This document shows positions 49,859 through 57,305 of a DNA stretch of 57,305 bases, in pieces (position 1 is the stretch's first letter; every line of letters starts with the position of its first letter). Origin of the DNA: CAYGYG01 sp964354155 (GTDB lineage: Bacteria > Hydrothermota > Tepidihabitantia > SM23-42 > CAYGYG01). Location of the stretch: assembly GCA_964354155.1 (NCBI GenBank), contig CAYGYG010000017.1, forward strand, positions 1-57,305, written 5' to 3'. Below the pieces are notes generated by a model that worked only from the letters and a program-made list of their open reading frames with translations, did no database searches and was not told the origin of the DNA. The position numbers and the translations under genes were made by a program.

Positions 49859-51007
49859 ATGAAGATACGCACGATAACAACCGGGATTAATCTTAAGTTC
49901 CCGATTGCCGCAGAGCTCATCGCCCGTAGTGCCGAGTTCGATCGTCGGGCCCGGCGGATCTTTGAGGACCACGGCTACGCGGTGCAAACCTTGCGCATCG
50001 CTTCCCAGCCCTGGCCTTCATACCTTGGTCATCTTGGCCCGAAAAAGCTCGTCACGACCATCCGGGACATCGAAATGGCCTGCGCCGACCAGGATGTCGA
50101 TTTCTTCAGCATCGGCACAACCCTTGAGCCGCGCCACACCAGCATGATTCCACGGGTGATTGAAGCGACTTCCAGAATCTCTGCGTCCGCAGCAATCACC
50201 GATAAGCGCCGGACGGTTACCCCGGCCGCCATCCAGGCAGCATCCGAAGCAATCGTGACGATAGCCAAACTGACCAAGCGCGGGTACGGCAACTTTCGCT
50301 TCGCCGCGATTGCCAACTGTCCGCCCAACACGCCCTTCTTTCCGGCGGCCTATCACCAGGGGTCTCGCTGCTTCTCGATCGGGCTTGAGGCCGGCGACCT
50401 CGTCTTCAAGGCGTTTCGCTCATCATGCGGACTGGCCGATGCCCGCCGCAAACTTGCCCGTCTCCTTCAGGCCGAGTACGGCCGAGTCGAAGCTCTTGCC
50501 TTACGGATTGAGAAGCGCGAACGTATCCACTACGCCGGACTCGACGCATCACCCGCCCCGGCTCTGAAAAGAAACGCCAGCATCGCTTTCGCCTTCGAAA
50601 AGCTGGGTATGGGCCGATTTGGCGGTCAGGGTTCGCTGATCATCGCCCGCCTGGTGACCGATGTTCTCAAGTCGTTGAAGATCAGGCACTGTGGGTACTC
50701 TGGTCTGATGCTTCCGGTGCTCGAAGACGCCGGCCTGGTCCAGGCCGTCGCCCGCGGCGCGCTGAAGATTGACGACCTGCTGTCATTATCCGCGGTGTGC
50801 GGGACCGGACTCGACTGCATTCCCCTACCCGGCAGCACGCCGCCGGACACGATCGCGGCGATACTCCGTGACATTGCCGCACTGGCCGTCGGGCTCAATA
50901 AACCGTTGTCCGCCCGGCTCCTTCTTGCTCCGGGCAAGCGCTCCGGTCAAATGACCGCCTTTCGATCACCCTTTCTGATTGATTGTCCGGTGATGAAAGC
51001 CGAATAG
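49859..51007 (+). CDS. UPF0210/DUF711 family protein
   Basis: 382 residues. The family pattern is clear: RTITTGINL at the start, TLRIASQPWP, FSIGTT, the central NCPPNTPFFPAAYHQG, LEAGDLVF and the C-terminal AVCGTGLDCIPLPGST. Conserved motif FFPAAYHQG and the CGTGLDCIPLPG loop suggest an enzyme active site, but the reaction is not established in the literature I know. It stands after a palindrome and a weak TTGACT at 49827; I cannot define its promoter. The canonical family size is about 400-450 residues, so this is slightly short. Confidence 0.88.
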   Translation: MKIRTITTGINLKFPIAAELIARSAEFDRRARRIFEDHGYAVQTLRIASQPWPSYLGHLGPKKLVTTIRDIEMACADQDVDFFSIGTTLEPRHTSMIPRVIEATSRISASAAITDKRRTVTPAAIQAASEAIVTIAKLTKRGYGNFRFAAIANCPPNTPFFPAAYHQGSRCFSIGLEAGDLVFKAFRSSCGLADARRKLARLLQAEYGRVEALALRIEKRERIHYAGLDASPAPALKRNASIAFAFEKLGMGRFGGQGSLIIARLVTDVLKSLKIRHCGYSGLMLPVLEDAGLVQAVARGALKIDDLLSLSAVCGTGLDCIPLPGSTPPDTIAAILRDIAALAVGLNKPLSARLLLAPGKRSGQMTAFRSPFLIDCPVMKAE

Positions 51008-51050
51008 CCGTACCGGATCCGGACCGATGCCAAGCTCGTGCCTTCGGCAT

Positions 51051-51190
51051 CGATTACAGCGATGAAGCATCGTCGATTACAGCGCTCCGCGTCGATCACG
51101 GTGATAAGAAGACACGATTACGGTGATAAGAACCGGATCGGATCCCTCGGTGCCCTCGGGACGATGAAGCATCGGATTACAGTGATATTA
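51051..51190. repeat. five copies of a GATTACrGyGATrA repeat
   Basis: Copies begin at about 51051, 51073, 51093, 51114 and 51173, with spacing of 20-60 bases. The word CGATTACAGCGATGAA is identical to one at 32078-32093. The rest of the 274-base gap between the two converging genes carries no gene I can support. Confidence 0.8.
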
Positions 51191-51281
51191 GGAGTTTTTA
51201 TGCAGACGGATCCTCATGCCTGCGGCATTGCGGTAGGGAGCTAATGGCGCGTGGCAAGTGGCTGATGGCGGCGCCGGCGGA

Positions 51282-51632
51282 CTACGTTTTCGACCAGAGG
51301 CCGATCAAGTTTCCCGAAGGGTCACGAATCAGGGCGAAATACCCGAATCCACCCTTGATTTCGGCCTTCTCCTTTTCGACTCTGCCGCCGAATTTCGGAA
51401 CTTCGCCCGCGGTAGCAGGGATATCATTGACTTCGACATACAGAAGAACCACACCTTCACCCCGGGCACTCTCCTTCAACTTAAAAGCGCCGCCGACCCC
51501 GGTCACAGGATTGAAGAACAGGTATTCCGGATTCTTGCCGCCTACCGTCCATCCAAAGATGCTCTCATAGAAATTCTTGGTCGCCTGCATATCCGTAACC
51601 ATTATCTCGATATGACATATGTTACCAGCCAA
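51282..51632 (-). CDS. VOC-family (glyoxalase-like) protein
   Basis: 116 residues from a TTG start placed by AAGGAGG at 51643-51637; the upstream ATG at 51647 would make the Shine-Dalgarno site part of the coding region. NICHIEIMVTDMQATKNFYESIFGW is the usual first beta-alpha-beta unit, and RDPSGNLIGLW the last strand. Metal ligands would be H7 and the late glutamate position, which here is not obvious, so it may be a binding rather than a catalytic member. It follows the PPOX-like gene by 98 bases in the same direction. Confidence 0.85.
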   Translation of the reverse strand: MAGNICHIEIMVTDMQATKNFYESIFGWTVGGKNPEYLFFNPVTGVGGAFKLKESARGEGVVLLYVEVNDIPATAGEVPKFGGRVEKEKAEIKGGFGYFALIRDPSGNLIGLWSKT

Positions 51633-51730
51633 GCTACCTCCTTTCAACCCTTCTGTGCGACTCTACCTATCAACCCATCTACGCCGGGGCTCGATGCCTA
51701 TTCAGCCCTTGGCATTTTTGCTTTCCCAAG

Positions 51731-52162
51731 TTACGGCCGGTACATCTTCCGTCCGGTCTTCCAGTTCGGCCACCATTCAATCAGCCGGGGCACGATCTTT
51801 AGCAAACAGAAGCTTTTCGAGGCCGGCCCGGCTGGAAAGTATCCGGAGAGATCATAATGGGCCGCCGCCCAAACGCGCTTCTTCTGCCTCAGAGATTTGA
51901 TGATGGCCGCGCGCCCTAGGATATTGGCTCCTTGGCTGCCGTTCGGTTGAGATACAAAGTACAGGCATACCTTAGGGTTCTTCTTTATCTGGGCTACTTT
52001 GCGCGACTTGGCAAACGTGGCAATCCAGATGTTCATCTTGTCATCAAGAATCGGCGATATGGAACGTATTACCGGCTGCTTGCCATGGCACGTCGCCAAG
52101 TACGCATGACCACGCAGTTTCTTAATAACAGCGAGAACTTTCTTTTGGCCTGCCTTGCTCAT
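51731..52162 (-). CDS. pyridoxamine 5'-phosphate oxidase-family flavoprotein
   Basis: 143 residues of the FMN-binding split-barrel fold: LRGHAYLATCHGKQPVIRSISPI, MNIWIATFAKSRKVAQIKKNPKVCLYF and a C-terminal tryptophan-rich strand (IEWWPNWKTG). Members reduce or bind flavins or F420-like cofactors; true PdxH is longer. Its start overlaps the flavodoxin stop by four bases (ATGA), so the two flavoproteins are probably made together. Confidence 0.87.
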   Translation of the reverse strand: MSKAGQKKVLAVIKKLRGHAYLATCHGKQPVIRSISPILDDKMNIWIATFAKSRKVAQIKKNPKVCLYFVSQPNGSQGANILGRAAIIKSLRQKKRVWAAAHYDLSGYFPAGPASKSFCLLKIVPRLIEWWPNWKTGRKMYRP

Positions 52163-52644
52163 TGCTCGCTCCTTTTTTTCAGCACCTGCCTCACAAAAGC
52201 ATCAATCTTCTGTGCGTCACTGCCTTCCTTGAAATCGGCGCTGGTCAGACCCAGCACACCAACCGGCGTCTTGCCGCACGTCTCGCCCATACTCCGGAAA
52301 GCACTATCGATGCCGCTCGACGAACACGTGGCGAAAAAAGCAACCGGTCCGAGCTTCGCCCGGTTCTGCATCAGGTACGAACGCGTCAGGCTCGACATGC
52401 CGTTACCCCATACCGGGGTCCCGACTAACACGAGATCATAGTCGGCCGGATCAAGCTTGGTTGGGTGTATGGCTCCCGGTCTCTTCAAGGCCGCCTCAAA
52501 GCCGGAAATAACGAAACCCCACAGGCCCTTCCGGTTTTTCATCGAGGCAATCCCTTCAATATCGCACCCGAGCCTGTCCGCCAACGCCGCGGCAACCCTC
52601 TTGGTCGTGCCTTTCATCGAATAGTACACAATCAATGTCTTCAT
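52159..52644 (-). CDS. flavodoxin-like protein
   Basis: 161 residues. IVYYSMKGTTKRVA is the phosphate-binding loop for FMN, VLVGTPVWGNGM the second FMN loop, and FFATCSSSG the third. Slightly long for flavodoxin; the fold is that of WrbA/flavodoxin relatives. It would act as a low-potential electron carrier. It forms a two-gene unit with the PPOX protein. Confidence 0.9.
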   Translation of the reverse strand: MKTLIVYYSMKGTTKRVAAALADRLGCDIEGIASMKNRKGLWGFVISGFEAALKRPGAIHPTKLDPADYDLVLVGTPVWGNGMSSLTRSYLMQNRAKLGPVAFFATCSSSGIDSAFRSMGETCGKTPVGVLGLTSADFKEGSDAQKIDAFVRQVLKKRSEQ

Positions 52645-52714
52645 AACGCTCTACCTGGAAACTTGGGTTGCGCGGCCGGCGTCGTCACCCCTTTACGACG
52701 CAATCGACCTCGAC

Positions 52715-53821
52715 CTACTGGCCGAATACGCCGACTTCCCGGATCTGGGTTATCTTCAAGTGTGCCGGATCCCTGACCGCAAGTTTCACGTAGCGGCCGA
52801 TCTTGCTGAAACCATCCATGTAGAAGTAACCTTCGTCCTTGTCGGTACTCTTCAGCGCCGTACCCCAGTTGGTCGTATCGGGGCTCACATAGACGTCGAA
52901 CCCGTGCGGGCTGACCGTGCCCGCGGCCACGGTCTTGATGTCGTAGCCGGCGAATGCCGTGACCGTCTTTGCCGTGTCGGCCAAGTCGATCCAGACGTAG
53001 CCCGCCTGAGGATTGAGGGTGGATATCGACAGCACCGACCAGTTGCCGTCGGTAGCCAGGCTGTAGACGACGGAGCTCCCCTCGCCGCGCAGGTTCCTAT
53101 GCCATGACAATAACACCGGTAAGGAGTCCATGACCGCGGCCGAATTCGTCTTCGACCAGTACTGGAATGAATGACTTGTGTCGCCGGCTTGGCCGTAGGT
53201 CGCGCTCGGGCAGCGGGCTTCGACGCGCCAACCCTGGCATGCGCTTTGGAAAATGTAGGGCGGCAGCTTGAGAAAAGTGTCCTTCACTGCATCCTGCTGC
53301 CACAGGCCATAGCCGGAGGCCACGGCATCGGCGGTGAAATAGTAACGATCCGGCTCCTTGCCGTGCGTCTTGGAAAGCTTGGCCCAGACAAAAACCGCGG
53401 TATCGGCGCCGACCACCACCGCCGGGGCCCCGTCCCAGAGTTTGAGTAAGGGCACGTCCTCCTCGGTTTCCGTCGGATAGAAACCGCAGGCTGCCCTGGG
53501 ATTGGGCAAGTCTTCGGTATTCCCGATTCCGATATACCATGTGTTCTCGCCGGCAAGAAAAGTTTCGCCCTTGACTTCAAACTCGTACTTGCCTTCGGCA
53601 TCGGTGAAGACCTTGGTCTCCGGGGTCAGGGCGAAGAAGTTGGTCAGAAAACTGCCGATGGAGAATACCCAAATCCCCATCTCCTTTCGGGCCAGCACCG
53701 CGGAGTCCGCCTTGAGGATCTCACCTTTGAGGACGACGATGTCTTCCGGTCCGTACCCGGCCTTCGGTCCACATCCGACCAGAAGCATCACGGCAACAAT
53801 CGTCACGGCTGCATATCTCAT
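52715..53821 (-). CDS. lipoprotein with discoidin-like C-terminal domain
   Basis: 368 residues. MRYAAVTIVAVMLLVGC is a lipoprotein signal with the cysteine at 17, after AAGGAGG. The N-terminal part contains a carboxypeptidase-regulatory-like segment (VVLKGEILKADSAVLAR, TDAEGKYEFEV). The C-terminal about 140 residues (YVWIDLADTAKTVTAFAGYDI, FDVYVSPDTTNWG, IGRYVKLAVRD, QIREVGVFGQ) follow the F5/8 type C (discoidin) pattern, suggesting carbohydrate or surface binding. It faces the periplasm or cell surface. It lies downstream of purH with a repeat block between. Confidence 0.82.
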   Translation of the reverse strand: MRYAAVTIVAVMLLVGCGPKAGYGPEDIVVLKGEILKADSAVLARKEMGIWVFSIGSFLTNFFALTPETKVFTDAEGKYEFEVKGETFLAGENTWYIGIGNTEDLPNPRAACGFYPTETEEDVPLLKLWDGAPAVVVGADTAVFVWAKLSKTHGKEPDRYYFTADAVASGYGLWQQDAVKDTFLKLPPYIFQSACQGWRVEARCPSATYGQAGDTSHSFQYWSKTNSAAVMDSLPVLLSWHRNLRGEGSSVVYSLATDGNWSVLSISTLNPQAGYVWIDLADTAKTVTAFAGYDIKTVAAGTVSPHGFDVYVSPDTTNWGTALKSTDKDEGYFYMDGFSKIGRYVKLAVRDPAHLKITQIREVGVFGQ

Positions 53822-53849
53822 CTTACCTCCTTGTCCGCAGTAGGCGGAA

Positions 53850-54002
53850 ATACTAAATCCGAATTCCTAAATCCTGCCTCGTGTCCACCTCGGCATGAGA
53901 CATAAACAAATCACAAGCTTCGAATAACAATGTTCCAAACAATGGTTTGTGATTTAGAACTTGGAGATTGTTTAGTATTTAGTGCTTGAGATTTAGAATT
54001 TC
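53850..54002. repeat. A/T-rich CTAAAT-type dispersed repeat block, second copy
   Basis: Shares CTAAAT/ATTTAG words and a GTGTC-GAGACA section with 24569-24800. It fills the gap between purH and the lipoprotein gene. Confidence 0.55.
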
Positions 54003-54008
54003 TCACGG

Positions 54009-55463
54009 TCAGTGCCTGAAATGCCGGTACCCGGTGAAGACCATGGCCATACCCTTGCCGTTGCAAGCATCGACCGACTCCTGGTCCCGGATTGAACCGC
54101 CTGGTTGGATTATCGCCTGGACACCCGCTTCGGCCGCGACCTCGACCGCATCACGGAACGGGAAGAACCCGTCCGAGGCCATGACGACGCCGACCGGTTT
54201 GACTCCCATCTTGCGCACCGCGATCTCGACCGACCCAACCCGGTTCGGCTGACCGGCGCCGATGCCCACCGTGCGACCCCGAATCGCGAGGACGATGCCG
54301 TTCGATTTCACCCACTTGCACACTTTCCACGCGAATTTAAGCGCTTCGGTTTCGTAGTTGTCCGGCGCGCGATTGGTCGCGACTTTCCACTCCTTGAAAT
54401 CATCAAAGTCTTCATCCTGGATAAGGTACCCGCCCAGCGCATTCCTCACCACCAAGCGCGGGAAGAGCGCCGGATTGACCCTGACCAACCTCAGGTTCTT
54501 CTTGGTCTGCAGCACCTTGATCGCTTCCGGCTCAAAATCCGGCGCCACCACGACCTCGAAGAAAACCTTGGCAATTTCCTGGGCCGCGCCGGCGTCTACC
54601 GCACGATTCAAGGCGACAATTCCGCCGAAGGCCGAGACGGTATCGGCCAGGTAAGCACGTTCGTACGCCTCCCTGAGATTGTCACCCAGGGCCACCCCGC
54701 ACGGGTTGGCATGCTTGATGATCGCGCACGCCGTATCGTTGAATTCGTAGGCAAGCCGGATCGCGGCATCGGTGTCCATGATGTTGTTGTACGAAAGCTC
54801 CTTGCCGCCAAGCTGCTGGAAAAACCTCTGCTTCCGATTGTCGAGATAGAAGCCGGCTTTCTGATGCGGATTCTCGCCGTAGCGCATCGGAATAAATCGT
54901 TCGACCCCGAGCGAGAAGTACTGCCGCCCCAGGTTGCCGGCGTTGAAGTGATCGGCAATGACCGCGTCATACCAGGCGATATAATCAAATGCCTGACGCG
55001 CCAGTTCGAGCCGGAATGCCTCGTCGAGCCTGCCTTCCTTAAGACCATTGACGATATCCCGGTACTGTTTCGGGTCGTAGACAACCGCGACTTTCTTGTA
55101 GTTTTTCGCCCCGGCCCGAATCAGGGTAACACCGCCGATGTCGACCAGTTCGATCATTTCATCCATTTGCTTGTTCTCGGCCGAGAAAAATGGGTAGAGG
55201 TTGCACACGACCAACCCGATCTCGCCGGTTTCAAGAATCTCTTTAGCGACACGCTGGCTCAACGTCTTGACCCGCTCGCTCTCGGTGCCGCCGGTGTAGT
55301 CACCGATCTTGGTCGCCTCGACACCGTTGTCGACCAGCAGTTTCTGGGTACCACCGGTGGCAATCACTTCGAACCCCATCTCTTTCAAGGACCGGGCAAA
55401 GTCAACGATGCCCTCTTTGTTCGCTACCGACACCAACACTTTCTTGCTAATCAAGTCAGCCAT
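54009..55463 (-). CDS. purH: bifunctional AICAR transformylase/IMP cyclohydrolase
   Basis: 484 residues. The AICAR formyltransferase half is complete: IKHANPCG with the catalytic Lys-His, ADTVSAFGGIVALN, VASDGFFPFRD, QPGGSIRD and the C-terminal RHFRH. In the cyclohydrolase half the ATGGT loop and DIGGVTLIRAGAKN are kept, but the motif after RVKTL is changed: most PurH read LHPxxHGG, this one reads LSQRVAKEIL, and about 20 residues are missing before NLYPF. IMP cyclisation may therefore be altered. The gene starts one base after apgM ends. Confidence 0.93.
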   Translation of the reverse strand: MADLISKKVLVSVANKEGIVDFARSLKEMGFEVIATGGTQKLLVDNGVEATKIGDYTGGTESERVKTLSQRVAKEILETGEIGLVVCNLYPFFSAENKQMDEMIELVDIGGVTLIRAGAKNYKKVAVVYDPKQYRDIVNGLKEGRLDEAFRLELARQAFDYIAWYDAVIADHFNAGNLGRQYFSLGVERFIPMRYGENPHQKAGFYLDNRKQRFFQQLGGKELSYNNIMDTDAAIRLAYEFNDTACAIIKHANPCGVALGDNLREAYERAYLADTVSAFGGIVALNRAVDAGAAQEIAKVFFEVVVAPDFEPEAIKVLQTKKNLRLVRVNPALFPRLVVRNALGGYLIQDEDFDDFKEWKVATNRAPDNYETEALKFAWKVCKWVKSNGIVLAIRGRTVGIGAGQPNRVGSVEIAVRKMGVKPVGVVMASDGFFPFRDAVEVAAEAGVQAIIQPGGSIRDQESVDACNGKGMAMVFTGYRHFRH

Positions 55464-55464
55464 C

Positions 55465-56670
55465 TCACGCTCCGTATTTTTTCAGTTTCAACGCATTGGC
55501 CAGCAGTAGGGGCATGACATCAAGTCCCCGAATGTGGCCAATCGAGCCCTGCGCACAGTACCGTTCCGTGAACCTCGGCTTGCGGTCGGGGATGACATAG
55601 TCCGAATAGAGCAGTAATGGGCTCGGATGCCAGGAATGTGATTTCAGTTTCGCCGGGGTTGAATGGTCACCAGTTAGACCGACAACTGCAAAACCTGCTT
55701 TTGTAATTTTGTTAAGGGCCTTGTCAAACTGCTCAATATACTTGACCTTGCCCTTGAAATCCCCATCCTCGCCCGCCTTGTCGGTCGCTTTGGCGTGGAA
55801 ATAGAAGAAGTCGAACTTGTCGTAGTGCTCAACCAGCGCCGCAATCTGGTCGGCGTAGGTTTCGCCGGACTCCACCACCGTCATGCCGACGAGTTGCGCG
55901 ATGCCCTTATACATTGGGTACGTGGCGATCGCGCACGGATTGATGCCGAATCGCTCGCCGAGCGAGGGCAGTTTGGGATGGCAGGCATAGCCCCTCATCA
56001 AGACCGTGTTCGCCTTGGGCTCGCCCTGCAAAACCTCTTTGGTCTTCAATATGAAATCCCGGACCAGCGCCGCCGAACGAACCTTGTCGGCCGATGGGGT
56101 GCCCAAAGGCCGGGGGTAGACCATGGGGCGGTCTTCCTTCTCCGGGTCGGCATCGGACAGCTCGGGAGCCAGGCCCTTGCCGCGGAAGATGACGACGAAC
56201 CGGTGTTCTTTGACCGGGTAGACAAGAACCTGGACGTCGTCGATGCTCTTGATCGCATCCTGCAGCTTGGTGCATAAACGCTGGCACTCGTCCGACGATA
56301 TCCGGCCGGCCCGGCGGTCGATAATAATATCATCCTTGTGGGTAGCGAAGTTAGCCCGCACTGCCAAATCCCCGGCGCCCACTTCGAGGCCGATGCCGAG
56401 TGCTTCGAGAATGCCGCGGCCAATCTTGTACTCGACCGGGTCATAGCCGAAAAGAGCGAGGTGGGCCGGACCACTGCCCGGCGTAATACCCATCCCCACC
56501 GGATGGACAAGGCCAAGTGCGCTCTTGCGGGCCAGGCGGTCGATGTTAGGGGTCTGGGCGGTCTCAAGCTCAGTGCGGACCGGATACGGCAGGCCGCCCA
56601 GGCCGTCGACCACAATCAGCAGAATCTTGTTTTCGTTCTTGGAGATGAGGTCACCAAGAATATCGGTCAT
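55465..56670 (-). CDS. apgM: cofactor-independent phosphoglycerate mutase, archaeal type
   Basis: 401 residues of the alkaline phosphatase superfamily: LLIVVDGLGGLP with the metal Asp, TPNIDRLARKSALGLVHPVG, GSGPAHLALFGYDP with the catalytic serine in GSG, RGYACHPKLPSLGERFG and the late metal site GLTGDHSTP. It interconverts 2- and 3-phosphoglycerate in glycolysis. It overlaps the upstream DUF6982-like gene by four bases. Confidence 0.94.
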   Translation of the reverse strand: MTDILGDLISKNENKILLIVVDGLGGLPYPVRTELETAQTPNIDRLARKSALGLVHPVGMGITPGSGPAHLALFGYDPVEYKIGRGILEALGIGLEVGAGDLAVRANFATHKDDIIIDRRAGRISSDECQRLCTKLQDAIKSIDDVQVLVYPVKEHRFVVIFRGKGLAPELSDADPEKEDRPMVYPRPLGTPSADKVRSAALVRDFILKTKEVLQGEPKANTVLMRGYACHPKLPSLGERFGINPCAIATYPMYKGIAQLVGMTVVESGETYADQIAALVEHYDKFDFFYFHAKATDKAGEDGDFKGKVKYIEQFDKALNKITKAGFAVVGLTGDHSTPAKLKSHSWHPSPLLLYSDYVIPDRKPRFTERYCAQGSIGHIRGLDVMPLLLANALKLKKYGA

Positions 56671-57080
56671 TCGATAAAAGTGATGTCCTTCACCGAGGAG
56701 GTTACCGCAAATACGCGTTCGTTGTTGCTCTCCGGATCGATCGGCGTGAAGAAGAAACCGTGGCGCTTGGGGCTGTAGCCAAGCGTCGTACCGAGCAGGA
56801 TTTCGCCGTCGTTGAAGGTGATCTTGACTTTCTTGCCGATCAGCTTCTTGTCCTTGAAATCAGCGAAACCGCGCTTGACGACGGGCCGGCTCCGGTCCTT
56901 GCCCAAGAGCTCCTTGACAAAGAAAATGGCCTTAAGCGACACGATCCGTACCGGGACCGACGTCTCCTCACCACCCTCTTTAACAATCAGGTGAAACAGT
57001 TGACCGTCGGGCCTGAAGTCGGAAGTATAGCCGCGCCGAATCGTCTTGTCCAGAAAATGGGCAACAACCTTGTTAACCAT
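56667..57080 (-). CDS. DUF6982 / PilZ-like small protein
   Basis: 137 residues with two beta-rich halves: NKVVAHFLDKTIRRGYTSDFRPDG and KVKITFNDGEILLGTTLGYSP, each followed by a strand that ends in F-x-x-P or V-S-x-K-x-I-F-F-V. The D-G-E/K-T-x-x-G-x-T pattern matches DUF6982, sometimes linked to PilZ-type folds; no RxxxR c-di-GMP motif is visible. The ATG is six bases after the -10 box with no ribosome-binding site. First gene of the apgM-purH transcript. Confidence 0.78.
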   Translation of the reverse strand: MVNKVVAHFLDKTIRRGYTSDFRPDGQLFHLIVKEGGEETSVPVRIVSLKAIFFVKELLGKDRSRPVVKRGFADFKDKKLIGKKVKITFNDGEILLGTTLGYSPKRHGFFFTPIDPESNNERVFAVTSSVKDITFIE

Positions 57081-57085
57081 TCCTG

Positions 57086-57114
57086 ATTATAGCCAGGATT
57101 CATCGTCTTGTCAA
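57086..57114 (-). promoter_or_regulatory. consensus promoter of the DUF6982-apgM-purH operon
   Basis: Minus strand: TTGACA (57114-57109), 17 bases, TATAAT (57091-57086). The ATG at 57080 begins six bases after the -10 box, implying a leaderless transcript, exactly as at 6097-6130. Confidence 0.9.
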
Positions 57115-57305
57115 CTGGGACATATCGTGATGCTATTGACGTTCCGCCGCCTACTGAAATAATTGAAATGAGTTCTGTTATTACTAAGTCAATATGTTAA
57201 TCTTTTCCCAAGGGAAAATGTTAAGGTTGAGCATGGGGAGTTGGGAGCGGTTTAAGCCTGCGGAGGAATGACTTGCGCCAGGGATGATCAGCGGGTGGTG
57301 GTTTA

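Noticed and set aside
51051..51190. CRISPR-like array of GATTAC units
   Set aside because: Units are only about 14 bases, spacing is irregular, and copies are imperfect.
51633..51647. ATG start five codons upstream for the VOC protein
   Set aside because: It would place the AAGGAGG ribosome-binding site inside the coding region; the TTG at 51632 is correctly spaced from it.

Overview
The window is a gene-dense, GC-rich (by eye well above 50 %) bacterial chromosome segment of 57.3 kb, with about 36 protein genes on both strands. I see no rRNA, tRNA or CRISPR array. Outer-membrane barrels, OmpA and PorV-like proteins, several lipobox proteins and two secreted proteins with FlgD/type-IX-like C-terminal domains point to a diderm. 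Archaeal-type phosphoglycerate mutase, a PurS-PurL fusion and inositol-1-phosphate synthase add to an FCB-affiliated, uncultured candidate-phylum profile (WOR-3/Stahlbacteria-like). That taxonomic guess is inference; no marker gene here settles it.

Layout. 0.1-5.9 kb (+): an outer-membrane metallopeptidase/TolB-propeller/beta-barrel protein, a lipoprotein, a membrane GT2 glycosyltransferase and a Trm112-like zinc protein. 6.1-9.7 kb (+): an ARPP-1 family protein and a striking Ser/Thr kinase-UvrD helicase fusion. 17.9-9.8 kb (-): one overlapping five-gene operon from a single promoter: M19 dipeptidase, MltG, two paralogous class III nucleotide-cyclase-like proteins and a REC-GAF-GGDEF diguanylate cyclase. 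18.4-22.9 kb (+): a double-parvulin chaperone, GalT and GlgA. 23.3-32.0 kb (+): Ino1, thymidylate kinase, S41 protease, PurSL, a stand-alone LigD phosphoesterase domain and a uridine-kinase-like protein. 32.0-35.7 kb: a repeat-rich accessory patch with a small lipoprotein, a RAYT transposase surrounded and invaded by its putative palindromes, a LeuC-like dehydratase and a four-helix-bundle gene inside a TTTGAT-repeat cassette. 38.1-35.7 kb (-): a soluble fumarate reductase-like flavoprotein and its Fe-S partner. 38.3-49.0 kb (+): a 1950-residue Kelch/repeat surface protein, a PorV-like-OmpA fusion and a second C-terminal-domain protein. 49.0-51.0 kb (+): a ferredoxin-like protein and a UPF0210 protein. 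53.8-51.3 kb (-): a lipoprotein, flavodoxin, PPOX and VOC proteins. 57.1-54.0 kb (-): a DUF6982-like protein, ApgM and PurH.

Promoters are unusually easy to read: TTGAC(A/T), 16-17 bases, then a TATAAT-like box. Two genes start exactly six bases after the last -10 base, so they probably have leaderless mRNAs.

The most interesting items are the kinase-helicase fusion, the cyclase-pair/GGDEF/cell-wall operon, and the RAYT palindromes. The same palindrome supplies the stop codon of two genes and is also read through in another frame inside the transposase gene itself.
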